From an uncultured bacterium (GTDB lineage: Bacteria > Bacillota > Clostridia > Oscillospirales > Acutalibacteraceae), in the NCBI GenBank assembly GCA_945949625.1, contig CAMFFI010000046.1:1-7456 (forward strand): DNA of 7,456 nucleotides, given 5' to 3'. Below, in pieces: positions 1-5,141 of this stretch. Under the pieces are notes generated by a model. It saw only the letters and a program-made list of their open reading frames with translations. It searched no databases and was not told the DNA's origin. A program made the translations under genes and the position numbers. The first letter of the stretch is position 1, and each line of letters opens with the position of its first letter.

Positions 1-277
1 TATTTGCTGTTGTGGTTTGAGAAAAAATCGGCTCTTTTGACACCTTTTCTGTACCAATTTTAGTGGCAGGCGACTGTGTTGTGTCTGCCGCAAATGTACT
101 TTTATAAACGGTTTCGTCTTCTGTTTTCTCGGACAAATCTTCCGCTTGCGTTGTATCAATCACAGCGTTAGCCGATGAACTTTCACTCGCTTTTTTATCC
201 GGCTCGCTATGGGCAGTACAACCTGCCATAGCGAAAATGACGGTCAATATCATAGTAAATATTACGATTTTTCTCAT
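1..277 (-). CDS. Putative lipoprotein, N-terminal part only (mobile-element cargo)
   Basis: The first 92 residues are visible; the gene runs off the left window edge. It opens with a charged MRK, a hydrophobic stretch (about residues 4-17) and MAGC at 17-20, a lipobox-like end that predicts lipid attachment at Cys20 on the outer face of the membrane. After that the chain is polar, rich in Ser, Thr, Glu, Lys and Asp, with no hydrophobic core, as in the flexible linker of a surface lipoprotein. The ATG overlaps the tnpV stop codon by 4 bases (ATGA), and a GAGGTG ribosome binding site (286-291) lies inside the last codons of tnpV, so the two are probably cotranscribed and translationally coupled. 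Similar short lipoproteins occur as cargo in Clostridia integrative elements. I do not recognise a function; any folded domain must lie beyond the edge. Confidence 0.8.
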   Translation of the reverse strand, partial: MRKIVIFTMILTVIFAMAGCTAHSEPDKKASESSSANAVIDTTQAEDLSEKTEDETVYKSTFAADTTQSPATKIGTEKVSKEPIFSQTTTAN

Positions 278-645
278 ACAAAAATCACCTCGCTATTCAC
301 AATGTCCATTGCTCTGTTACGGATATTGTTCATCTTTCGCACCCATAGCATAGGATTATCCAACTTCAATTTTTCCGATACATTTTCTTTTTCGGCGAGT
401 AATTTGACGAGCTGTGAAAACATTGTTTGTGCCTGTTCCTCAATTTCGGCAAGATAAGGATACAGTCTTTCCGATGTGAGCAGATTATAGTATCTGATAC
501 AATGATGTTGTTTAAGATACTGTCTGTGACGGTTTGCCCACACACCGATATGCAGTTCATTTTGCTCTTTTGTTGTGATACAAGGCAGTTGATAATTGCC
601 ATGTATTACATAACTTACATTTTGATTTTCGTATTCTTTGCTCAT
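274..645 (-). CDS. tnpV: TnpV family transposon-encoded protein
   Basis: A 123-residue protein that fits the TnpV family, first named from the Tn4451/Tn4453 group and common in conjugative and mobilizable elements of Clostridia. Recognisable parts, in order, are a GNYQLPCI segment (about 15-22), IGVWANRHRQYLK (about 32-44), YNLLTSERLYPYL (about 51-63), and a C-terminal region with MLWVRKMNNIRNRAMDIVN. Length matches the family (about 120 residues). It is soluble, helical and charged; its biochemical role is unknown even in the family. The ATG at 645 is chosen because AAGGAGG (653-659) sits seven bases upstream and the protein then begins like its relatives; the frame is open further upstream but without a comparable ribosome binding site. 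That site is buried in an inverted repeat. The gene lies 123 bp downstream of rlmD, same strand, and overlaps the next gene by 4 bp. It marks this end of the window as mobile DNA. Confidence 0.85.
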   Translation of the reverse strand: MSKEYENQNVSYVIHGNYQLPCITTKEQNELHIGVWANRHRQYLKQHHCIRYYNLLTSERLYPYLAEIEEQAQTMFSQLVKLLAEKENVSEKLKLDNPMLWVRKMNNIRNRAMDIVNSEVIFV

Positions 646-651
646 AATGAA

Positions 652-689
652 ACCTCCTTGTATTTGGTAAAACAATTTTACAAGGAGGT
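652..689 (-). promoter_or_regulatory. Hairpin sequestering the tnpV ribosome binding site
   Basis: An 11-bp perfect inverted repeat: ACCTCCTTGTA in the minus-strand transcript (689-679), a 16-nt loop, then TACAAGGAGGT (662-652). The second arm contains the whole AAGGAGG of tnpV, and a G-U and an A-U pair can extend the stem. Any transcript starting upstream would fold its ribosome binding site into this stem. The tnpV promoter candidate overlaps the first arm, so a transcript from it would start inside the loop and lack the blocking strand. Confidence 0.75.
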
Positions 690-703
690 CTTTGTTTTGT
701 CGA
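675..703 (-). promoter_or_regulatory. Candidate sigma-A promoter for tnpV
   Basis: On the minus strand TCGACA (703-698), 17 bases, then TAAAAT (680-675): five of six matches to each consensus hexamer with ideal spacing. Initiation is expected near 668, leaving a leader of about 23 nt with AAGGAGG in it. The spacer is the blocking arm of the hairpin. This is a sequence match only, and AT-rich DNA gives such matches by chance. Confidence 0.5.
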
Positions 704-719
704 ATGTGCGGATTTTTAA

Positions 720-766
720 GCATAGAAAAAGACACCAACCTTTCGATTGATGTCTTCCCGCTATGC
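720..766 (-). terminator. Intrinsic terminator downstream of rlmD
   Basis: In the minus-strand transcript GACATCAATC (754-745), GAAA loop, GGTTGGTGTC (740-731), then TTTTTC: a 10-bp stem with two G-U pairs, extendable by A-T pairs to 12. It begins 14 bases after the rlmD stop codon, the right place to end that transcript. An outer pair GCATAG (720-725) / CTATGC (761-766) brackets the stem, making a longer interrupted inverted repeat. Confidence 0.75.
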
Positions 767-768
767 GA

Positions 769-2412
769 TTAAGGTATCATCTTAAAATGTCGTAACGCTT
801 CCTCAATCAACGTTACCTTTTCAGGCGGACATTGATGTTGCTTTGGGCTTTCTTTTTTTGAATTGTTGTAACAATCTCTTTCGATAATACCGTGCTTTTG
901 CTTTACCTGAGCAACATAAAGCGAAGATACTTTTACACGATGTGTATCGAATATGTAATCTTTTATTTCATCATAAGTTGCCTTTGCTTCGGATGATGTT
1001 AAATCCAGCTCGTCCATATCAACGGTAATGTCGATATATGTATCGGGCTTTTTTCTAACCAACTGAACAACCGTCTCTACGTGGCTTGTTCCGGGGAACA
1101 TATCAACAGGGGTTATCTCTCGGGTTTCATATCCCTTTTCTTCAAAGATTTTTAAATCTCTTGCTAATGTTGCAGGGTCGCAGGAAACATAAACAATTCT
1201 TGTGGGAGCCATTCTTGAAACAGTTGAAATCAGCTCCTTGTCAAGTCCCTTTCTGGGTGGGTCAACAACTATTACATCAGGCTTTATTCCCTCTTTTTCA
1301 AGGGTAACTGCCGCTTTTGCTGCGTCACCGCAAATAAATCTTGCGTTAGTTATGTTATTTTCCCTTGCGTTTTCCTTTGCGTCCTCAATTGCCTGACTGA
1401 TAACCTCAACGCCTATAAGCTGTTTACAGTCCTTCGCCATAGAAAGACCGATTGTACCTGTTCCGCAGTAAAGGTCAAACAAAACCTCGTTGCCCTTAAG
1501 GTCTGCATATTCTCTTGCTTTGTTATACAGAATCTCTGCCGTTGTCCTGTTCACCTGATAAAACGACAGAGGCGAAATCTTAAATTTCAAATCACAAAGC
1601 ACATCGTTTATATATCCTCTGCCATAGGCTGTTCTGTTTTTTTTACCTAAAATAACATTTGTCTTTTCACGGTTTGAATTTACCACAACGCTTTTTAAAT
1701 CAGGCAGATTTTCCTTAAGTCTGCTGACAAGCACATCTTCTTTTTTAAGTCCGTTTCCGTTTACAACAAAGCACACCATAAGCTCGTCTGTTTTTTCACC
1801 GTATCGGATATAAAGATGCCTTAGCTTTCCCTTGCCGGTTTTTTCATCATAGGGCGGTTGTTTTGTTTCCTCCATAAAGTCACGGGTAATTTTCATAACC
1901 GTTCTGAAAATTTCCGGCTGGAGCATACAATCGTCACAATTTATAATTCTGTGGCTGTGAAGCGCATAAAAGCCCAATATAATATTGCCGTTTTTATCAA
2001 GTCCTACGGGAAGCTGAGCCTTATTTCTGTAACGGTTGCGATTTTCTCCGCAAAGCAAGGGTTTCACCTTGTCTTCGCTTATTCCGCCGATACGGCTTAC
2101 TGCGTCCTTAACCTTCTGCTCTTTAATCTTTTTTTCCGCATCATAATTAATATGTCTGTAAACACATCCGCCGCACTGATTGAAATACGTACAGTCAGAG
2201 GGATTTCTGTCCTTTGATGGTGCAATAATCTCCTCAATCTTTCCAAAGGCGTAGGTTTTTTTAACCTTGAGTATTCTTACCCTCAGCTTATCGCCGACAG
2301 CACTCAGTGGCACAAACACTGCAATTCCATCTTCGGTTTTGCCTACTCCGCTTCCGTCGGCAGTAACAGAGGTTATTTCAAGCTCTACAATATCATTTTT
2401 CTGTAAATTCAT
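769..2412 (-). CDS. rlmD: 23S rRNA (uracil-C5)-methyltransferase RlmD, with extended C-terminus
   Basis: SAM-dependent enzyme that methylates C5 of a 23S rRNA uridine (U1939 in E. coli numbering; Gram-positive homologues may also do U747). Of 547 residues, 1-60 form a TRAM RNA-binding domain. Cys74, Cys80 and Cys83 (CGGC), plus Cys159 or Cys162, are the likely iron-sulfur ligands. The SAM motif DLYCGTGTIGL is at 313-323, VVDPPRKG at 382-389, the catalytic Cys411 in VSCDPATLARDL, and the base Glu446 in HVETVV. Family members usually end soon after this at about 455 residues. Here about 93 more follow, containing MDELDLTSSEAKATY and AQVKQKHGIIE, sequences I associate with RlmD copies that have integrative elements in their 3' end. 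Start: ATG with GGAG eight bases upstream; an in-frame start at 2472 would fall on the promoter's -35. All catalytic residues are intact, so activity is expected. RlmC/RlmCD specificity cannot be excluded. Confidence 0.93.
   Translation of the reverse strand: MNLQKNDIVELEITSVTADGSGVGKTEDGIAVFVPLSAVGDKLRVRILKVKKTYAFGKIEEIIAPSKDRNPSDCTYFNQCGGCVYRHINYDAEKKIKEQKVKDAVSRIGGISEDKVKPLLCGENRNRYRNKAQLPVGLDKNGNIILGFYALHSHRIINCDDCMLQPEIFRTVMKITRDFMEETKQPPYDEKTGKGKLRHLYIRYGEKTDELMVCFVVNGNGLKKEDVLVSRLKENLPDLKSVVVNSNREKTNVILGKKNRTAYGRGYINDVLCDLKFKISPLSFYQVNRTTAEILYNKAREYADLKGNEVLFDLYCGTGTIGLSMAKDCKQLIGVEVISQAIEDAKENARENNITNARFICGDAAKAAVTLEKEGIKPDVIVVDPPRKGLDKELISTVSRMAPTRIVYVSCDPATLARDLKIFEEKGYETREITPVDMFPGTSHVETVVQLVRKKPDTYIDITVDMDELDLTSSEAKATYDEIKDYIFDTHRVKVSSLYVAQVKQKHGIIERDCYNNSKKESPKQHQCPPEKVTLIEEALRHFKMIP
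1067..1083 (-). other. Putative attachment-site core in rlmD (HVETVV codons)
   Basis: The minus strand reads CACGTAGAGACGGTTGT here, encoding His-Val-Glu-Thr-Val-Val of RlmD (residues 444-449). From memory, elements in streptococcal rumA use a core beginning CACGTGGAG over the same codons. Since the protein continues into an element-type extension right after this point, this is the best candidate for the chromosome/element junction. No second copy lies in the window to prove it. Confidence 0.45.
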
Positions 2413-2443
2413 AGTTTTCTCCGATAAAACATACTTTAAAATC

Positions 2444-2472
2444 ATTGTATCATTAAGTGCATATTTACGCAA
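2444..2472 (-). promoter_or_regulatory. Candidate sigma-A promoter for rlmD
   Basis: TTGCGT (2472-2467), 17 bases, TACAAT (2449-2444) on the minus strand. Initiation near 2437 would give a leader of about 25 nt containing GGAG before the ATG at 2412. Position and spacing fit well, and the match supports the downstream start over the in-frame start at 2472. Confidence 0.6.
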
Positions 2473-2510
2473 TCAAAAAAATAGTAACAAAATTGCAACA
2501 GGTATTTATT

Positions 2511-2538
2511 TTTACCTAAAAAGGCAATATAATATAAT
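2511..2538 (+). promoter_or_regulatory. Candidate sigma-A promoter for murC
   Basis: TTTACC (2511-2516), 16 bases, TATAAT (2533-2538), with a second overlapping TATAAT at 2528-2533. Initiation near 2545 leaves a short leader of about 25 nt that includes GGAGTG. It lies back to back with the rlmD promoter in the 157-bp divergent gap; no operator or riboswitch is visible between them. Confidence 0.55.
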
Positions 2539-2553
2539 TAGGTTATTATGAGT

Positions 2554-2559
2554 TGGAGT
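2554..2559 (+). promoter_or_regulatory. Ribosome binding site deciding the murC start
   Basis: GGAGTG ends 10 bases before the ATG at 2570. An in-frame GTG at 2558 lies inside this site and so cannot use it; this favours the ATG and a 461-residue protein. Confidence 0.75.
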
Positions 2560-2569
2560 GAATAAATTT

Positions 2570-3955
2570 ATGAATTACGATGAACTCTTGAACAATATAA
2601 AAAGAATTCATTTTATTGGTATCGGCGGAAGCGGAATGTGCCCTCTGGCAGAAATTCTCCACAGCGAGGGTTTTGAGCTTACAGGTTCAGATATGAACGA
2701 AAGCGACACGCTGGAACGCATTAAAGGCTACGGTATTCCCGTATTTATGGGACACAAAGCCGAAAATATAAAGGGTGCGGAGCTTGTTGTATATTCTGCG
2801 GCTATTAAAGAAACAAATCCCGAAAGCTCGGAAGCCGTTAAGGAGAATATCCCCTGCATTGAAAGAAGCGTTATGCTGGGCATTGTAACAAGAAGATACA
2901 GAAGAAGTATTGCCGTGGCAGGAACTCACGGCAAAACCACAACAACAGCTATGCTTTCTCAGCTTTTAATCGGCAGCGGCTTTGACCCCTCTGCAATAAT
3001 CGGCGGCAAGCTGCCATTTATCGGCGGCAACAGCTATGTAGGACAAAGCGACATTATAGTTTGCGAGGCTTGCGAATATGTTGATACATTTCTGCAGCTT
3101 AATCCCTATATGTCAATTATTCTGAACATAGACGCAGACCACCTTGACTATTTTAAAAATCTTGACAACATAAAAAAATCCTTTAATCAGTTTGCAAAAC
3201 AAACCACAGGCGTGCTTGTTTTAAACGGAGACGATAAAAACACTATGGACGCAGTATCGGATGTTGACATTGAAAAGGTCACATACGGCTTTAAAGATAC
3301 AAACGATTACTACGCTGTAAATATGAGTGCAGACAAGGGTGTTCACGAGCAGTTTGATTTAATGCACAAGGGCGAAAAAATCACCACAATTAAGTTAATT
3401 GTCCCCGGCAAGCACAATGTTTACAATGCCCTTGCCGCTGCAGCTGCGGCTCACTATCTTGGTGCAACGCCAAAGGAAATAAGCGAAAATCTGCACAAGT
3501 TCGGCGGGGTGCACAGACGCTTTGAAATTCTGGGAACTCCTATGGGAATAACCGTTGCCGATGATTTTGCACATCACCCAACAGAGCTTACCGCAACCTT
3601 AAACGCTGCAATGAATATGGGCTTTAATAAGGTCTGGGCAGTATTTCAGCCTCATACATTTTCAAGAACAGCAATGCTCCTTGACGATTTTGCAAAAGCT
3701 CTTTCAATTCCCGATGAAGCGATTATTTCGGAAATTCTTCCCGTAAGAGAAACAAACACATATAATATTTATAATACGGACTTAGGCAAAAAAGTACCCG
3801 GCTCAAAGTGTATTGACAGCTTTGAGGACATTACAAAATATGTTTGTGACAATGCAAAAGAGGGAGATTTAATCCTCACTATGGGCGGTGGAAACGTGTA
3901 TATGTGCGCCAATATGATTTTAAAGGAACTGCAATACAGAGAAGAAAATAAATAA
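2570..3955 (+). CDS. murC: UDP-N-acetylmuramate--L-alanine ligase MurC
   Basis: Cytoplasmic ligase that joins L-alanine to UDP-N-acetylmuramate using ATP, the first amino-acid addition in peptidoglycan synthesis. The 461 residues match the family length (about 455-460) and show all three Mur domains. The N-terminal Rossmann domain has HFIGIGGSGM at 14-23. The central ATPase domain has the P-loop GTHGKTTTT at 118-126, the acidic CEACEYVDTF at 165-174 and DADHLDYF at 188-195. The linker KHNVYNALAA (281-290) follows, and then the C-terminal domain with GGVHRRFE (312-319), DDFAHHPTEL (331-340) and QPHTFSRT (360-367), typical of MurC rather than MurD, E or F. It is transcribed alone, divergent from rlmD and convergent with the minus-strand cluster, and is closed by a strong terminator. 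No frameshift or missing key residue is seen. Confidence 0.97.
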   Translation: MNYDELLNNIKRIHFIGIGGSGMCPLAEILHSEGFELTGSDMNESDTLERIKGYGIPVFMGHKAENIKGAELVVYSAAIKETNPESSEAVKENIPCIERSVMLGIVTRRYRRSIAVAGTHGKTTTTAMLSQLLIGSGFDPSAIIGGKLPFIGGNSYVGQSDIIVCEACEYVDTFLQLNPYMSIILNIDADHLDYFKNLDNIKKSFNQFAKQTTGVLVLNGDDKNTMDAVSDVDIEKVTYGFKDTNDYYAVNMSADKGVHEQFDLMHKGEKITTIKLIVPGKHNVYNALAAAAAAHYLGATPKEISENLHKFGGVHRRFEILGTPMGITVADDFAHHPTELTATLNAAMNMGFNKVWAVFQPHTFSRTAMLLDDFAKALSIPDEAIISEILPVRETNTYNIYNTDLGKKVPGSKCIDSFEDITKYVCDNAKEGDLILTMGGGNVYMCANMILKELQYREENK

Positions 3956-3965
3956 ATGTTCATAC

Positions 3966-4001
3966 AAAAAGGATGCAGACAAACACATCTGCATCCTTTT
4001 T
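3966..4001 (+). terminator. murC terminator, probably bidirectional
   Basis: GGATGCAGA (3971-3979), 8-nt loop, TCTGCATCC (3988-3996), followed by TTTTT. Five A bases precede the stem and pair with the T run, so the minus strand also has a stem plus TTTTT. It starts 10 bases after the murC stop and should also stop minus-strand transcription from the cmpB-like side. Confidence 0.92.
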
Positions 4002-4048
4002 ATTATTTTTCTATTACTGCTTGAATCTCTTCTGCATTTTATTATTCT
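3966..4048 (-). ncRNA. Candidate small RNA between an orphan promoter and a terminator
   Basis: If the orphan promoter is used, transcription would start near 4048 and stop at the hairpin with its T run (3966), giving an RNA of about 83 nt with an A-rich single-stranded 5' part and a 9-bp stem at the 3' end. The only short open frame encodes MQKRFKQ and has no ribosome binding site. I recognise no known RNA family. Confidence 0.25.
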
Positions 4049-4054
4049 ATAAGT

Positions 4055-4083
4055 ATTATATAGCATAAATCCTATATTTTCAA
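4055..4083 (-). promoter_or_regulatory. Orphan sigma-A promoter match in the murC/cmpB-like gap
   Basis: TTGAAA (4083-4078), exactly 17 bases, perfect TATAAT (4060-4055) on the minus strand. It sits after the cmpB-like gene and points at the murC terminator, with no gene between. The match is better than those in front of several real genes here, but the surrounding DNA is very AT-rich. Confidence 0.4.
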
Positions 4084-4116
4084 TAATTACAGAATTACAT
4101 TCTGATGTTTATTATA

Positions 4117-4500
4117 CTACTCGCATCGATTATTTATAATTTTACATATACCGCTTATGGGAATACATAAAAATCCCCAGAGCATACTGTAAAAGGGGCA
4201 AATCTGTCCCAGAATATTAAGCTTTGCTTTGGAATAATCCCATACATTCAGTTTCATTTTTAAATTTACGATACAGCCGCATACAAACTCAATAGAGGTT
4301 ATAACACAGCTTCCCAAGCAACATTTTTTCAGCATTGACATTTTATCGTGCTTGGTAAAAAACTTAAAAAGCGACAAAAAACAGGCTCCTCCGGTCAGAA
4401 TCATACTCCAGTGAGTTTTTCTTCTCCAAAGAAGCTCAATACCACCATACGCAAATCCGCCAAAGGTAAACAGCTTTAAATCATTTTTAATGGAATTCAT
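4117..4500 (-). CDS. CmpB-like small membrane protein (putative ABC-transporter type IV family)
   Basis: A 127-residue hydrophobic protein with about four membrane segments (roughly 9-24, 32-48, 60-80 and 98-118). It resembles the CmpB/DUF1113 family (PF06541): IEFVCGCIVN (70-79), VWDYS (86-90) and NILGQICPFYSMLWG (95-109) are the family's hallmark pattern, and WRRKTHWSM (25-33) is typical of the short clostridial members. The family is called a putative ABC-transporter membrane protein, but its function is not established, and no ATPase lies nearby. The ATG at 4500 follows the hairpin that ends the Toprim gene; GGTGA five bases upstream is the apparent ribosome binding site. TTG (4527) and GTG (4509) are alternative in-frame starts. 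It may be expressed by read-through of the comEC-holA operon or from a weak promoter at 4545-4573. It converges with murC. Confidence 0.7.
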   Translation of the reverse strand: MNSIKNDLKLFTFGGFAYGGIELLWRRKTHWSMILTGGACFLSLFKFFTKHDKMSMLKKCCLGSCVITSIEFVCGCIVNLKMKLNVWDYSKAKLNILGQICPFYSMLWGFLCIPISGICKIINNRCE

Positions 4501-4539
4501 AAAAATCACCGACTTTAGTTTTACCAAAGCCGGTGATTT
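4501..4539 (-). terminator. Terminator of the comEC-holA-Toprim operon, overlapping the cmpB-like start
   Basis: A 14-bp stem with one G-U pair: AAATCACCGGCTTT (4539-4526), 9-nt loop, AAAGTCGGTGATTT (4516-4503), then TT directly abutting the ATG of the next gene. The T run is mostly inside the stem. The 3' arm contains the GGTGA that would serve the next gene, so one element could both end the operon and hide that ribosome binding site. Confidence 0.75.
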
Positions 4540-5141
4540 TATTTATTGTATAATTCATTTACTTTTTCTGCAAACTCTTCCGCAGTATATAGGCAGTTGA
4601 ACGCTTCTATCATTGCGTTTGCAGTCAAATAAAGAGGGAGTTTTTCGCTTTTTAAAAGCTTTAATCTGAGCTCCTTTGAATTTTCTCTGCCCGAAAGGCC
4701 AAGCTCATAGAATAAGGCTTTTGTTATTTCGTTTTCTTTTTTTTCAAGCTGAACGCTGTCGTCCAGAACGGTAGCGCCGCTTTTTTTAACTGCTTCAATT
4801 ATAACGCTGTCATCAACACCCTCTACCCCTAAAAAGCCCTGACAAGAAGGCGACTCCTTGCGCTTTTCTTTGCCTTTAATCTGGGGAATATAGCAGTTTT
4901 TTATTTTTTCTTTTGGAACCGAGCCTTTTAAAAAATTGCGGATAACAAAGCCTGCGCTGTCGCTGTCGGTCATCAGAAGAATTCCTCTGGTATTGGCAGT
5001 TCTTCGTATGAGGTTTTGTTTTTCTTTATCCTTAAACACCCTGAAACCGTTTGTAGCGATTATGGGTGCATCAATTAAGCCCTTTAACTTTATTTTATCA
5101 TACTTTCCTTCAACAATTACTGCTTCCTTTATTTTAAGCAT
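4539..5141 (-). CDS. RNase M5-like Toprim protein (RnmV/DUF4093 type)
   Basis: A 200-residue cytoplasmic protein. An N-terminal Toprim domain (about 5-95) has the acidic set Glu11 in VIVEGKYD and Asp59/Asp61 in MTDSDSAG, which in this fold bind Mg2+ for phosphodiester chemistry. FLGVEGVDDSVIIEAV (103-118) matches the segment after the Toprim in RNase M5 (GVEHAS-type), and the C-terminal 75 residues fit DUF4093. RNase M5 matures 5S rRNA in B. subtilis, is about 186 residues long and has EGRDD where this has EGKYD. Since rnmV normally sits beside rsmA (ksgA), this could be the true rnmV or a Toprim paralogue with another RNA or DNA substrate. The ATG at 5141 is chosen because translation then begins MLKIKEAVIVEG as in RNase M5; it overlaps holA by 8 bases, which implies translational coupling. 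It is the last gene of the operon before the terminator. Confidence 0.75.
   Translation of the reverse strand: MLKIKEAVIVEGKYDKIKLKGLIDAPIIATNGFRVFKDKEKQNLIRRTANTRGILLMTDSDSAGFVIRNFLKGSVPKEKIKNCYIPQIKGKEKRKESPSCQGFLGVEGVDDSVIIEAVKKSGATVLDDSVQLEKKENEITKALFYELGLSGRENSKELRLKLLKSEKLPLYLTANAMIEAFNCLYTAEEFAEKVNELYNK
4545..4573 (-). promoter_or_regulatory. Weak promoter candidate for the cmpB-like gene
   Basis: TTGCAG (4573-4568), 17 bases, TACAAT (4550-4545) on the minus strand, inside the last codons of the Toprim gene. A start near 4538 would place the full hairpin at the 5' end of the RNA. The -35 matches only three of six positions. Confidence 0.25.

Larger units (their letters stand above)
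1..1083. mobile_element. Probable end of an integrative element inserted in rlmD
   Basis: Inferred unit comprising the lipoprotein start, tnpV, the regulatory hairpin and the foreign C-terminal codons of rlmD. Support: TnpV belongs to a family found in mobile elements of Clostridia; the rlmD extension starts just after the conserved HVETVV codons; and rlmD/rumA is a known insertion target of serine-recombinase elements in streptococci and Clostridia. No recombinase, relaxase or second att site is visible, so the right border (about 1067-1083) is an estimate and the element continues leftwards off the window. Confidence 0.55.

Noticed and set aside
274..738. Longer tnpV form starting at TTG 738 or ATG 723
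   Set aside because: The frame is open, but there is no good ribosome binding site there, the added residues are encoded by the terminator and hairpin sequences, and the family begins near MSKEYENQ with AAGGAGG just upstream.
427..750. 107-residue open frame on the plus strand
   Set aside because: Antisense to tnpV, no family resemblance, and its 3' part is the regulatory hairpin and terminator region.
1858..2217. 119-residue plus-strand open frame inside rlmD
   Set aside because: Shadow of a clearly real gene; its sequence has no recognisable domain or ribosome binding site.
2413..2472. Extended RlmD N-terminus of 20 residues from 2472
   Set aside because: It would run through both promoter hexamers and lacks a ribosome binding site, whereas ATG 2412 has GGAG at good distance and starts the TRAM domain correctly.
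2413..2569. Riboswitch or T-box leader before murC or rlmD
   Set aside because: Both predicted leaders are about 25 nt, too short for a structured element, and no conserved motif is seen.
4013..4036. Seven-codon frame MQKRFKQ in the candidate small RNA
   Set aside because: No ribosome binding site and no conserved feature; chance is enough to explain it.
4090..4104. CAGAAT-TAC-ATTCTG inverted repeat as terminator of the cmpB-like gene
   Set aside because: Only six AT-rich pairs with a three-base loop and no T run; the murC terminator further on is a better stop for that strand.
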